A stretch of DNA of 64,000 bases, from positions 1 through 64,000 of the forward strand of contig NZ_MPHJ01000017.1 in the NCBI RefSeq assembly GCF_001957125.1, in the 5' to 3' direction. Origin of the DNA: Shewanella sp. UCD-KL12 (lineage in GTDB: Bacteria; Pseudomonadota; Gammaproteobacteria; Enterobacterales; Shewanellaceae). This document shows positions 8,671 to 19,700 of this stretch, in pieces. The position numbers and the translations under genes were made by a program. Numbering within the stretch: position 1 is the first letter of the stretch; the number at the start of each line of letters is the position of its first letter. The notes below the pieces were generated by a model that was given only the letters and a program-made list of their open reading frames with translations, searched no databases and was not told where the DNA came from.

Positions 8671-9564
8671 ATGTCAGCAAAACATCCCATTATCGCAGTA
8701 ACAGGTTCCTCAGGGGCTGGTACCACGACAACCACAACGGCTTTCAAGCATATTTTCCGCCAACTAGGGATCAATGCCGCAACTGTTGAAGGCGATAGTT
8801 TTCATCATTACACTCGACCCGAAATGGAGTTAAAGATTCGCCAGGCGCAAACAGATAATAAAAACATCAGTTATTTTGGCCCTGAAGCAAACGACTTTGA
8901 AAGATTAGAGCAGTGTTTTAGCGATTACAGCTCAACAGGTCAGGGCGAAACTCGTGCTTATCTACACACCTTTGATGAAGCCGTCCCTTTTAATCAAATG
9001 CCAGGTACTTTTACTCAATGGCACCCTCTGCCAGAAAATACCGATATGCTTTATTACGAAGGGTTACATGGTGGAGTGAAAACCGATAGTTGCAATGTAG
9101 CTGAACATGTCGACCTGCTTATTGGCATGGTACCTATTGTGAACTTAGAGTGGATTCAAAAAATTATTCGTGACACCTCCGATAGAGGGCATAGCAGAGA
9201 AAAAGTAATGGGCTCAATTGTGCGGAGTATGGATGATTATATTAACCATATGACGCCGCAATTTTCACGTACTCATATTAACTTTCAGCGTGTCCCTACT
9301 GTAGACACGTCTAATCCATTCAGCGCTAAGAACATACCTAGCCTAGATGAAAGCTTTGTTGTGATCCGCTTTCGCGGTATTAAGAATGTTGACTTCCCTT
9401 ACTATCTTAAAATGATTGAGGGCTCATTTATGTCACGTATAAACACTATGGTTGTACCTGGCGGTAAAATGTCTCTTGCTATGGAGTTGATACTTACCCC
9501 ACTCATTAGAGACCTTCAGGAAAAACGTCAGCAACTTCTTTCACTTGATAATGAAGAGACTTAA
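8671..9564 (+). CDS. prkB: Phosphoribulokinase-like kinase PrkB
   Basis: P-loop kinase of 297 residues. The start ITGSSGAG-type loop (AVTGSSGAGTTTTTTAF, about residues 9-25) has a run of threonines after the loop, typical of this family. Later segments include VEGDSFHHY and YYEGLHGG. The family is related to the phosphoribulokinase of the Calvin cycle, but no Rubisco or carbon-fixation gene is nearby, and the E. coli homologue beside crp has no established pathway. AGGAAA precedes the ATG. The known neighbour yhfA is missing between this gene and crp; repeats and a Sel1-type gene stand there instead. Confidence 0.9.
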   Translation: MSAKHPIIAVTGSSGAGTTTTTTAFKHIFRQLGINAATVEGDSFHHYTRPEMELKIRQAQTDNKNISYFGPEANDFERLEQCFSDYSSTGQGETRAYLHTFDEAVPFNQMPGTFTQWHPLPENTDMLYYEGLHGGVKTDSCNVAEHVDLLIGMVPIVNLEWIQKIIRDTSDRGHSREKVMGSIVRSMDDYINHMTPQFSRTHINFQRVPTVDTSNPFSAKNIPSLDESFVVIRFRGIKNVDFPYYLKMIEGSFMSRINTMVVPGGKMSLAMELILTPLIRDLQEKRQQLLSLDNEET

Positions 9565-9950
9565 TTTAGCTCATACAAAAGCTTAAGATTCGTTTAATAC
9601 AGATCTTGTAGACTAGCTCTCGTCGGGATTTCAGGCGAAAGACTGATGAGTTAGCATGCTCTTGGGAGTAAATTCCCCCATCTTGATCTGTTTGTTTCCT
9701 TGAGTGTGCTGGCTATTCCTAATACTGTTAATTTCTAAGTAAATTCCACGCTCATGCTTGATCTGTTTGTTTCCTTGAGTGTGCTGGCTATTCCCTTCTA
9801 AGAAGATCCTAGAAGCTAGCTACTCCATTCAATAATAAATTCCATATTCATGCTTGATCTGCTTCTCGAAGTAAAAAGTTCTTGAACTTGCTGACTATTC
9901 CCTTCTAAGAAGATCCTTGAAACTAGCGACTTCATCCAATAAAGAAAATC
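9565..9950. repeat. Non-coding imperfect repeat cluster after prkB
   Basis: No gene is seen here. A 38-base sequence beginning CTTGATCTGTTTGTTTCCTT occurs at 9682-9719 and again at 9758-9795 without a visible change. A third, diverged copy begins at about 9853 (CTTGATCTGC) and ends CTGACTATTCC at 9901. Each is preceded by a form of AGTAAATTCC (9667, 9738, about 9835). A second element beginning CTTCTAAGAAGATCCT appears at 9795 and 9902. Together they make imperfect tandem units of roughly 70 to 108 bases. A weak hairpin (CTAGCTC with GAGTTAG) lies at about 9613-9655. Confidence 0.75.
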
Positions 9951-9981
9951 AAAAAAGCCAGTTAGGATCACCAACTGGCTT
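9951..9981 (-). terminator. Rho-independent terminator of the Sel1/TPR gene
   Basis: On the reverse strand AAGCCAGTT pairs with AACTGGCTT and is followed by a run of T, 70 bases after the stop of the Sel1/TPR gene. Confidence 0.8.
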
Positions 9982-10050
9982 AATAAATAACTCAACATAA
10001 TGCTCCGTGAATGACACCTAGGAACTCTTAACTCGCTGCTAAGACCTTGC

Positions 10051-10830
10051 TTAATCCATCAAAGGGATCACTTCACGAAAAGGCTTATTTTGCTGATATG
10101 TTTGCAACCTCTGCTCAAATTCATCTGAACGATTTACCATCTCAGTGTTCTTAAGTGCGTCAATAGCTCTTTGCTGCGTAGCGACAGCTGAATGGTAATC
10201 CCCTGTCTCAGCATAGGCTGCAGCGAGATTATCTAAATTCGTTGGATCTTCATGATTAAGCTCTACTAAGCTTTGCGCTAATTTTACTGCTTTATCACCG
10301 TTACGGTATTGAGCTTCAGGGCATGTCGCTAAAATCCAAGCAACATTACCTAGCGAGACTTCATCACCCACTGAGTTAAACTGCTCTACAGCTTTACCGC
10401 AGTTTCTTTCGATCCCCTCTCCACCAGCAGCATAGATGAAGCCCAATCTGAAATTAGCCCACTTGTTGCCTTGCTCACTTAATGACAAATACCAATGTTC
10501 AGCTGTAACAAGATCGCGTTCAATGATATTTCCTTCAAAAGAGAGGTCTGCTAGCGTTTGCTGAGCTTTAGGGTGACCCTGTTGGGCAGCTGCAGCCATC
10601 CACTCTACGCCCAACTTTTGATCTTCTAGTACAAATCGACCAGAAAGATACATCAGCCCAAGTAGAAACTCAGCCTCTTTCTCTCCTTCAGCCGCTTTGA
10701 GCTGAATATGTGCGACTTTACTAGCTGAAACGGCCGTTTTAGGCTGAGGAATTGAAAATGCATGAGCAACACTACTGGTCAACAAAGTAGAGATAAGACC
10801 TGCAGTTAAAATAATTGGATAGAATTTCAT
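10051..10830 (-). CDS. Secreted Sel1/TPR repeat protein
   Basis: I choose the ATG at 10830, which has AGGAG 7 bases upstream and gives a 259-residue protein with a normal signal peptide (MKFYPIILTAGLISTLLTSS, cleavage probably after AHA). The open frame extends to 10932 but that extension has no ribosome-binding site and spoils the signal. After the signal come Sel1-type repeats (AEFLLGLMYLSGR, AQQTLADLSFEGN, ANFRLGFIYAAGG) and then a TPR-like pair (NLDNLAAAYAETGDYHSA). Such repeats make helical protein-binding surfaces; the partner is unknown. It is encoded divergently from crp and ends at a clear terminator. Confidence 0.8.
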   Translation of the reverse strand: MKFYPIILTAGLISTLLTSSVAHAFSIPQPKTAVSASKVAHIQLKAAEGEKEAEFLLGLMYLSGRFVLEDQKLGVEWMAAAAQQGHPKAQQTLADLSFEGNIIERDLVTAEHWYLSLSEQGNKWANFRLGFIYAAGGEGIERNCGKAVEQFNSVGDEVSLGNVAWILATCPEAQYRNGDKAVKLAQSLVELNHEDPTNLDNLAAAYAETGDYHSAVATQQRAIDALKNTEMVNRSDEFEQRLQTYQQNKPFREVIPLMD

Positions 10831-11276
10831 TTTCAACTCCTGATAAAACACGCCTAAGTGATAAAGCGTAATGCTACGACCCAAAAACAATAGTGAAATC
10901 AGCTTTATAACAAAATAAATTTGAGAAGCCAATTAGCACAAAAAATACTATTTCATTGAGTTAGCCAGATTTATAAGACAAAGTCGAGAAAAAAGCGTAT
11001 TTCTCCATACATTATCACTTTAACTACCAGCCTAAGTTAGGCAAGAACATTGAATTATCCCATTTTAATAGCCTAATCAAGCCGTTTTATACATATTTAC
11101 ATGGTATTAGTTGACATATATTACTAATGTATCAAAATAAACTTTATTGTAAGTGAGTTACGAAGATTCATTTATTCTAAAGTTAGACCTTTATCTAGGT
11201 TTTGCTGAGTAAACTAACGTAAACTGCTCAACAAGAACATTCTTGTATTAATTTTAAACAGTCGAGGAACATAGGC
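10831..11276. promoter_or_regulatory. Divergent intergenic region upstream of crp
   Basis: This 446-base A/T-rich gap must hold the promoters of both crp and the Sel1/TPR gene. A TTGACA hexamer lies at about 11112-11117 on the plus strand, but no good -10 element is at standard spacing. I see no convincing CRP palindrome (TGTGA-N6-TCACA); TTGTAAGTGAGTTACGA at about 11148-11164 is a partial inverted repeat of unknown meaning. Confidence 0.4.
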
Positions 11277-11912
11277 ATGGCTCTTATTGGTAAGCCTAAA
11301 CCAGATCCTACTTTGGAATGGTTTTTATCACACTGTCACATTCATAAGTACCCAGCCAAGAGCACTTTGATCCACGCTGGTGAAGAATCAGATACGCTGT
11401 ACTACATCGTCAAAGGTTCTGTAGCGGTTTTAATTAAAGATGAAGAAGGCAAAGAGATGATTCTCTCTTACCTAAACCAAGGTGACTTCATCGGTGAACT
11501 AGGTCTGTTTGAAGAGCAAGCTGAACGTACAGCTTGGGTTCGCGCCAAACAGCCATGTGAAATTGCAGAAATTTCTTATAAGAAGTTCAAACAACTTATT
11601 CAGGTAAACCCTGAAATTTTGATGAAACTTTCTTCTCAGATGGCATACCGCCTACACAGCACAAGTCAGAAAGTTGGTGACTTAGCCTTCTTGGATGTTG
11701 CTGGAAGAATTGCCCAGACATTACTGCACTTGGCTAAGCAGCCAGATGCAATGACTCACCCTGATGGAATGCAGATTAAGATCACACGTCAGGAAATTGG
11801 TCAAATTGTAGGTTGTTCTCGCGAGACTGTTGGTCGAATCCTAAAAATGCTTGAAGAGCAAAGCCTTATACAAGCACATGGTAAAACCATCGTGGTATAC
11901 GGTACCCGATAA
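11277..11912 (+). CDS. crp: cAMP receptor protein (CRP)
   Basis: Global transcription regulator of 211 residues, near-identical in layout to E. coli CRP. The N-terminal cyclic-nucleotide domain contains the phosphate-binding cassette [18 protein letters not shown] (about 72-89) with the conserved Glu, Arg and Ser/Thr region. A long dimer helix (about 112-137) follows. The C-terminal helix-turn-helix reads [20 protein letters not shown] (about 169-188), with the RE/R contacts for the TGTGA half site. In Shewanella CRP is known to control anaerobic respiration genes as well as carbon use. The window also encodes the cAMP-degrading enzyme CpdA (56538-57377). A strong terminator follows. Confidence 0.97.
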   Translation: MALIGKPKPDPTLEWFLSHCHIHKYPAKSTLIHAGEESDTLYYIVKGSVAVLIKDEEGKEMILSYLNQGDFIGELGLFEEQAERTAWVRAKQPCEIAEISYKKFKQLIQVNPEILMKLSSQMAYRLHSTSQKVGDLAFLDVAGRIAQTLLHLAKQPDAMTHPDGMQIKITRQEIGQIVGCSRETVGRILKMLEEQSLIQAHGKTIVVYGTR

Positions 11913-11949
11913 GCTAACATTAAGTTAGGTTTAAGACAGCTTCGATAAA

Positions 11950-11981
11950 GTGGCCTGAGATAATCTCAGGCCATTTTTTTT
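11950..11981 (+). terminator. Rho-independent terminator of crp
   Basis: TGGCCTGAGA and TCTCAGGCCA form a 10-base-pair stem with a 2-4 base loop, followed by eight T. Confidence 0.9.
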
Positions 11982-11993
11982 GGAGACATTTTA

Positions 11994-12332
11994 ATGACAA
12001 GGGCACTGTTCATCATCTTGTTAGCTCTTGCGTCTTTTTCAATTCAAAAAGCACAAGGTTCAGCCCTAATCGAGCTAGAACACTACCAAGCAAAACACTT
12101 AGTTAGCGCTGGAAAAATCCTTTCTTTAGATGTCACTCTCTCCAAGAGTAAACATTTCTGTTATGGTAAGCTCATCGATGCCCATCTCTATCAAGAAAAG
12201 GGAAAGTGGCGTTATGATTTGCAAATTAAATCCCAACGTGGCCAAATTATAGATCTGAGTCTAGATGCAAGCACTGGACGCCCTGATCCCTATAAACCAT
12301 TGCCATCAGGTTGTAGAGCTTTTGAAGACTAG
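11994..12332 (+). CDS. PepSY-domain-like secreted protein
   Basis: Protein of 112 residues with a signal peptide (MTRALFIILLALASFSIQKA, cleavage near AQG) and a C-terminal PepSY-like unit: ALIELEHYQAKHLVSAGKIL, then YQEKGKWRYDLQIKSQRGQI and LSLDASTG. PepSY domains are thought to modulate peptidases or sensor kinases in the periplasm. It lies 29 bases ahead of a response regulator and a histidine kinase on the same strand, so it probably belongs to that signalling operon and may act on the kinase sensor domain (inference). TTGGAGACATTTT precedes the ATG. Confidence 0.78.
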   Translation: MTRALFIILLALASFSIQKAQGSALIELEHYQAKHLVSAGKILSLDVTLSKSKHFCYGKLIDAHLYQEKGKWRYDLQIKSQRGQIIDLSLDASTGRPDPYKPLPSGCRAFED

Positions 12333-12361
12333 CTCTGGCCATAACGAAATGACAGGTTATT

Positions 12362-13036
12362 ATGAAATTACTGCTCGTTGAAGATAATGCACTACTTGTA
12401 GAAGAACTAGAAAAGCAGCTAAAGCTTGCAGGTTATGTCACTGACGTTACCGATAAAGCAGCAGAAGCAGACTACCTCCTAAAAGAGACAAATTACGATT
12501 GTGTCATTCTAGATATCGGCCTTCCCGACGGTAATGGGCTAGAGCTACTCGAAAAGTGGCGTAACCAAGGCTTTAATACTCCAGTTATCATGCTGACAGC
12601 TCGTAGCCAATGGCATGAAAAGGTTGAAGGCTTTAATGCAGGCGCAGATGACTACTTAGGGAAGCCTTTCCACACTCAGGAGCTACTAGCCAGAATCCAT
12701 GCACTGATTCACCGCGCCCACGGTAAAGCAAGCTCACCAACCAAAGAACTTAGCTTTTCTGGCATCACACTTGATGAAAACCAACAGTCTGTGATGGTAG
12801 AAGACAGAAACTTCGAACTAACAGCAATGGAGTTTAGGCTACTTAAGATATTCTTGATGTCGCCTAAGAAGTTACTCTCTAAATCGCAACTCACCGATAA
12901 GCTCTATCAATTTGATGATGAGAAAGAGAGTAACGTCGTTGAAGTGTATGTCACCCACTTACGAAAAAAGCTTGGTAAAACAGCCATTGAGACTAGACGT
13001 GGACAAGGTTATATCTTCCACGGCATCAAAGAATGA
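12362..13036 (+). CDS. OmpR/PhoP-family response regulator
   Basis: Regulator of 224 residues. The receiver domain has the acidic pair E7/D8, the phosphorylation site D51 (CVILDIGLPDG), T in MLTAR and K in GKPF. The C-terminal winged helix has FELTAMEFRLLKIFL and the recognition helix near SNVVEVYVTHLRKKLGK, ending GQGYIFHG. Sequence style (SQWHEKVEGFNAGADDYLGKPFH region) is closest to PhoP of enterobacteria, but I do not assign a symbol because the kinase sensor region is too variable to show a shared signal. The stop overlaps the kinase start by four bases (ATGA). Confidence 0.92.
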   Translation: MKLLLVEDNALLVEELEKQLKLAGYVTDVTDKAAEADYLLKETNYDCVILDIGLPDGNGLELLEKWRNQGFNTPVIMLTARSQWHEKVEGFNAGADDYLGKPFHTQELLARIHALIHRAHGKASSPTKELSFSGITLDENQQSVMVEDRNFELTAMEFRLLKIFLMSPKKLLSKSQLTDKLYQFDDEKESNVVEVYVTHLRKKLGKTAIETRRGQGYIFHGIKE

Positions 13037-14355
13037 TCTCAATCCGTACTAAGCTGAGCCTATGGCTTACTGCTTTAGTTATTATTTCAACTGCAATCGG
13101 CATCGGTTTTTTCGAAACGATGCTGAGGCAAGCGTTTCATGACTCCATCATCGCCAGATTACAGGAAGATCTTGAGCAAGTTCTACTCGCAACTCAATTT
13201 CAAGACGATACTCTGACCATAGATCAAACCCAACTTTCTGGTTTTTATAAACCCGTTTTCTCCGGCCGTTATTACCAACTGAATATGGCTGGGCAAGAGG
13301 TGCGATCCCGCTCCCTTTGGGATCAAAAGCTTGATATAAAAATGCTTGAGAAAGGGGAAAGCCGAGTTTGGCAGACCAAAGGTCCGCAGAACCATGATAT
13401 CCAACTGTTATCACTAGGTTTGGGCTCTAACTCACTTGATGTTGTTGCGACACTAACCGTGGCACAAGATCTTAGTATTGGACGCAAAATTTTCACCCAA
13501 ATCTATGGAACAAAACTGGGTGTCAACTTGGCCATGCTGCTGGCTATGATAACCGGGATCTTTCTTGTTTTAAGACAATCTTTTAAACCTGTCCATCAAA
13601 TCCAACAAGTATTATCGAAGTTGAGAGAGGGAGAGATCACCTCATTAGAGGTCAACAATATTCCTCCGGAGCTTAGACCACTAGCGACGACTTACAATGA
13701 GCTACTTGTATACTCTAGTAAACAGATAGAACGTAGCCGGAATAATATTGGTAACCTAAGTCATGGATTAAAAACCCCTCTGGCAGTGATGCAGCAGCAA
13801 GTTGAAGCATTAGGGCTAAAAGATCCTGAAGCTGCGATTGCAATGCAAAAGCAACTCGATCTCGTACATAAGATGATTGAACGTAAGTTAGCTTCAGCGA
13901 GGATCACTGGGGATATGCTGCCTGCAGCCCAAATGCAGCTGCCTAAAGATCTTCAAGACCTCTGTAATACCTTGAGTAAAGTACACTTTAGCAAAGCCTT
14001 ACAATGCAACATCAGCATTCCAGAAACGATACCTAGGCTACCACTTCATCGTGAAGACGGGATGGAGTTAATCGGTAATTTGCTTGATAACGCCCATAAA
14101 TGGGCGAGCAGCAGAGTAGACGTTACAGCCATGACCCATGGAGAGGCTATCACCTTAATCATTGAGGATGATGGGCCAGGGGTTGAAACTGAAGAGCTAG
14201 AGTTACTCACCAATCGTGGCAAACGAATGGATGAAGCAACGATGGGCCACGGCCTTGGCCTTTCCATCGTCAAAGACATTGCAGAGCAATATGAAATTGA
14301 ACTGACCTTTTCGCACAGCGACTTAGGTGGGCTCAAAATCAGCTTAGCGTTTTAG
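13033..14355 (+). CDS. Sensor histidine kinase paired with PhoP-like regulator
   Basis: Membrane kinase of 440 residues. Transmembrane segments lie at about 11-30 and 162-182, with a periplasmic sensor of about 130 residues between. A HAMP-like linker follows (about 183-235). The H box is NLSHGLKTPL (His at about 245), the N box ELIGNLLDNAHKW, the G1 box EDDGPGV and the G2 box GHGLGLSIV. The 4-base overlap with the upstream regulator gene indicates translational coupling. The ligand is unknown; related PhoQ proteins sense divalent cations, acid and cationic peptides. A bidirectional terminator follows. Confidence 0.92.
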   Translation: MISIRTKLSLWLTALVIISTAIGIGFFETMLRQAFHDSIIARLQEDLEQVLLATQFQDDTLTIDQTQLSGFYKPVFSGRYYQLNMAGQEVRSRSLWDQKLDIKMLEKGESRVWQTKGPQNHDIQLLSLGLGSNSLDVVATLTVAQDLSIGRKIFTQIYGTKLGVNLAMLLAMITGIFLVLRQSFKPVHQIQQVLSKLREGEITSLEVNNIPPELRPLATTYNELLVYSSKQIERSRNNIGNLSHGLKTPLAVMQQQVEALGLKDPEAAIAMQKQLDLVHKMIERKLASARITGDMLPAAQMQLPKDLQDLCNTLSKVHFSKALQCNISIPETIPRLPLHREDGMELIGNLLDNAHKWASSRVDVTAMTHGEAITLIIEDDGPGVETEELELLTNRGKRMDEATMGHGLGLSIVKDIAEQYEIELTFSHSDLGGLKISLAF

Positions 14356-14382
14356 TAAAAGACTCCTTTAATGCAATTGGTA

Positions 14383-14423
14383 TTAAAGAGGTGGCCTGCA
14401 CATCGTTCAGGCCACCTCTTTAA
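14383..14423. terminator. Bidirectional terminator
   Basis: TTAAAGAGGTGGCCTG (14383-14398) and CAGGCCACCTCTTTAA (14408-14423) form a perfect 16-base-pair stem with a 9-base loop between the kinase gene and the convergent DUF1338 gene. T-rich ends occur on both strands. Confidence 0.9.
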
Positions 14424-14444
14424 TAAAGCGATTAAGCAATATAC

Positions 14445-15245
14445 CTAGCTGGCGTTAGTGCTCTCAAATATCTTATCTGCAGAAGCAGCCACGAAGCCTG
14501 TGTAAAGCGTTCCATCAGCTTTAGGGTAACGTAGTGCAAACTCATAAAAGCAGCTTGGGATCTCTTTCTGAGAGTCTCTGAAGTCAACTGTAATACGGTC
14601 AGCCATTGTAGATGATTGCTCCAGTAGCACTTCTGCAGATCCTTTTACTTCTCCGCCAGCAGAGTTCAGAACGAAGCCAGCATTTTTAAGCGCCTCATTA
14701 ACATCCAGAATATTACTAAACTCTGGTAAATGATTAATAGACACTGTGAAGTGATTCGCTCTATAACCAAATGCTGCAACCCAAGCCGCATACTCACTTT
14801 CAGCAAGCAACGCATCATAAGTCGCTGAGTCCAGCTGCCAATGACGTCCTGAGTAGATGAAGTTATCCGCTTTAGTCGCTTCAACATCAACCTGCTCAAT
14901 CAAAGCGGTTATCGTTTCTTGTAATTCGTCACTAAACTCTTCAACCAATAGCTCAGAGATAAACACTTTCGGCTGTGTCGCATCAGGGTGCTCAAAATGC
15001 TTTGCCTTTAGTTTCTTGGCTTCAAAATGATAATCACCACAATCTTTGTAGCCTAATGCCTCAAAATGAGCAGATAAGACACTTAAATTAACCTTGGCAA
15101 TATTGAAGGTACGCAGTGCGATATGGTCATTGATGATGGTTTCGCCTTTAGATAGCAGCTGATGAACTTTAACAGCTGAAGGCGTCATCTTTAGGTAATC
15201 ACTCCAAAGGTTTTCAAACAATTCATTAATATCTGTGTGCATCAT
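14445..15245 (-). CDS. DUF1338 protein, HglS/2-oxoadipate dioxygenase-like
   Basis: Protein of 266 residues with the DUF1338 start pattern FENLWSDYLKMTPSAVKVHQ and the segment NDHIALRTFN, which carries a probable metal-ligand histidine. Related larger enzymes (HglS/YdcJ) use Fe(II) to convert 2-oxoadipate to 2-hydroxyglutarate in lysine breakdown; this one is shorter than HglS and its substrate is not shown by the sequence. It lies 141 bases downstream of astD with a terminator between, so it may be partly independent of the arginine genes. Two adjacent ATG codons are possible starts; AAGGAAAA supports both. Confidence 0.82.
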   Translation of the reverse strand: MMHTDINELFENLWSDYLKMTPSAVKVHQLLSKGETIINDHIALRTFNIAKVNLSVLSAHFEALGYKDCGDYHFEAKKLKAKHFEHPDATQPKVFISELLVEEFSDELQETITALIEQVDVEATKADNFIYSGRHWQLDSATYDALLAESEYAAWVAAFGYRANHFTVSINHLPEFSNILDVNEALKNAGFVLNSAGGEVKGSAEVLLEQSSTMADRITVDFRDSQKEIPSCFYEFALRYPKADGTLYTGFVAASADKIFESTNAS

Positions 15246-15339
15246 TTTTCCTTAATGACATCAATTCATACGCTGGTTTTATTTTTCAAGATCTAAATAC
15301 AGCTTAAAGTAACCAGAAAGCTTCATACTTTCTGTACAT

Positions 15340-15369
15340 AAAAAAGGGAAACACCTCAAGGTGTTCCCC
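15340..15369 (-). terminator. Terminator after astD
   Basis: On the reverse strand GGGAACACCTTGAGGTGTTTCCC forms a stem with one mismatch and is followed by six T. It lies between astD and the DUF1338 gene. Confidence 0.85.
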
Positions 15370-15386
15370 ATATACTCGTAACCAGC

Positions 15387-16856
<1,470 letters not shown>

Positions 16857-17876
16857 CTACATCGCCAAAACGCGGATCTGATCGCCTTGCTGTAATAGTA
16901 AACCTTGAGCAAGTTCTGCAGAGATAGTCACCTCATCGCTATCTTCTGTGATCAGAAGTTTAGCTGAGGTTGCACGATAATTAGCTAGTTGAGTATTTGA
17001 TATAATAAAGCTGGTATCAGACTGCGGAGCATTGCCTATATTAATCGTGTATAAACGGCTCTCTTTTACAGATCGAATATCATTAAGATTACATTCAACT
17101 GTGGGGCCACCATCGAAAATATCGACATAGCCACGGCATCTAAAGCCTTCCGCTTGCAGTAGGTTTAAAGCAGGTCGAGTATTAGCATGAACCTCACCTA
17201 TCACCTTCTGAGCATCCTCTGGCAGCAAACACACATAAACAGCATTCTTAGGCATCATCTCAGCCATAAATGCTTTCTGACCTAAGCCTGAAAGGTAATC
17301 TGCTTCAACGAAATCAATACCTAAAAAGTGTTTTTGAAGCCAGTCATAAAATGGAGAGTTGCCTTCACTATCACTTTCACCGCGCATCTCTGCAATAACG
17401 GTTTCCCCGAAGCGTTCGCTATGTTGCGCTAAGAACAGGAAGCGGCTACGAGATAGCATTCTGCCATTATTATTTTTACGGTAAGTGTCGCGCAAAAATA
17501 GTGTACAAAGCTCCGCGGCACCAGTGTAATCGTGGCATAAGGTTAATGTTTCAACCTCATTGCGGACTTCAATCTGCTCGGAGTGGTACACCTCAGTACC
17601 TAAACGGTAATGATAAAACGCATCCTCCATACCTACAGCAGCTTCTAAGCCACAAGTGCCAACCACTTCACCCGTTGCAGTATCTTCAAGCACCATCAAA
17701 TAGCCTTCATCGAACGGCTTTTCGATCTGCTTTTCAAAGGAGGCTTCAACGCGGGCAATTTTGCTTCTCAGTAAATCTTCGTTTACTGGAAGAGAGGTAA
17801 AGCCATGACCTGACTCTTCGGCAATTTGATAAAGCGCTTCATAATCGCTAGATCGGATCGGACGTATGATTAACAT
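16857..17876 (-). CDS. astA: Arginine N-succinyltransferase
   Basis: Enzyme of 339 residues with the typical AstA start MLIIRPIRSSDYEALYQIA and GHGFTSLPVNEDLL. A GNAT-like fold is indicated by VVGTCGLEAAVG and by LCTLFLRDTYRKNNNGRML. The C-terminal part has DIFDGGPTVEC, a conserved AstA/AruG segment. It transfers succinyl from succinyl-CoA to L-arginine, the first step of the AST pathway. AGGAGATAT precedes the ATG. A terminator-like hairpin separates it from upstream argD, so it may have its own promoter or rely on readthrough. Confidence 0.95.
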   Translation of the reverse strand: MLIIRPIRSSDYEALYQIAEESGHGFTSLPVNEDLLRSKIARVEASFEKQIEKPFDEGYLMVLEDTATGEVVGTCGLEAAVGMEDAFYHYRLGTEVYHSEQIEVRNEVETLTLCHDYTGAAELCTLFLRDTYRKNNNGRMLSRSRFLFLAQHSERFGETVIAEMRGESDSEGNSPFYDWLQKHFLGIDFVEADYLSGLGQKAFMAEMMPKNAVYVCLLPEDAQKVIGEVHANTRPALNLLQAEGFRCRGYVDIFDGGPTVECNLNDIRSVKESRLYTINIGNAPQSDTSFIISNTQLANYRATSAKLLITEDSDEVTISAELAQGLLLQQGDQIRVLAM

Positions 17877-17982
17877 CTATATCTCCTCACTGATACTCGT
17901 CGCTTAACCGAAAGCTTGTCTTTAGTATGACTACCTATATAAGACAAGTCCTAACGAGCTAAGGTTCAAGTATGCCAATGAT

Positions 17983-18014
17983 AAAAAAGGGTAGAAGCAA
18001 TTCGCCCTACCCTC
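17983..18014 (-). terminator. Terminator after argD/astC
   Basis: On the reverse strand GGGTAG and CTACCC enclose about 13 bases and are followed by six T (1-2 bases after the stem). It lies in the 146-base gap between argD and astA. Confidence 0.7.
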
Positions 18015-18022
18015 AATCTCAT

Positions 18023-19700
<1,678 letters not shown>

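Noticed and set aside
9610-9660. GAAA and CTGATGAG motifs recalling a hammerhead ribozyme
   Set aside because: The two motifs are only about two bases apart and cannot form the three-stem hammerhead core.
9816-9998. Minus-strand open frame of 60 codons in the repeat cluster after prkB
   Set aside because: It runs through the repeats and the terminator of the Sel1/TPR gene, so it is not a plausible gene.
10831-11276. CRP autoregulatory site in front of crp
   Set aside because: No TGTGA-N6-TCACA match was found by eye, so I do not call one.
14046-14336. Long antisense frames inside the histidine kinase and in astD, hflK, petB and mutL
   Set aside because: They mirror the codon pattern of the true gene on the other strand and show no conserved motifs or start signals.
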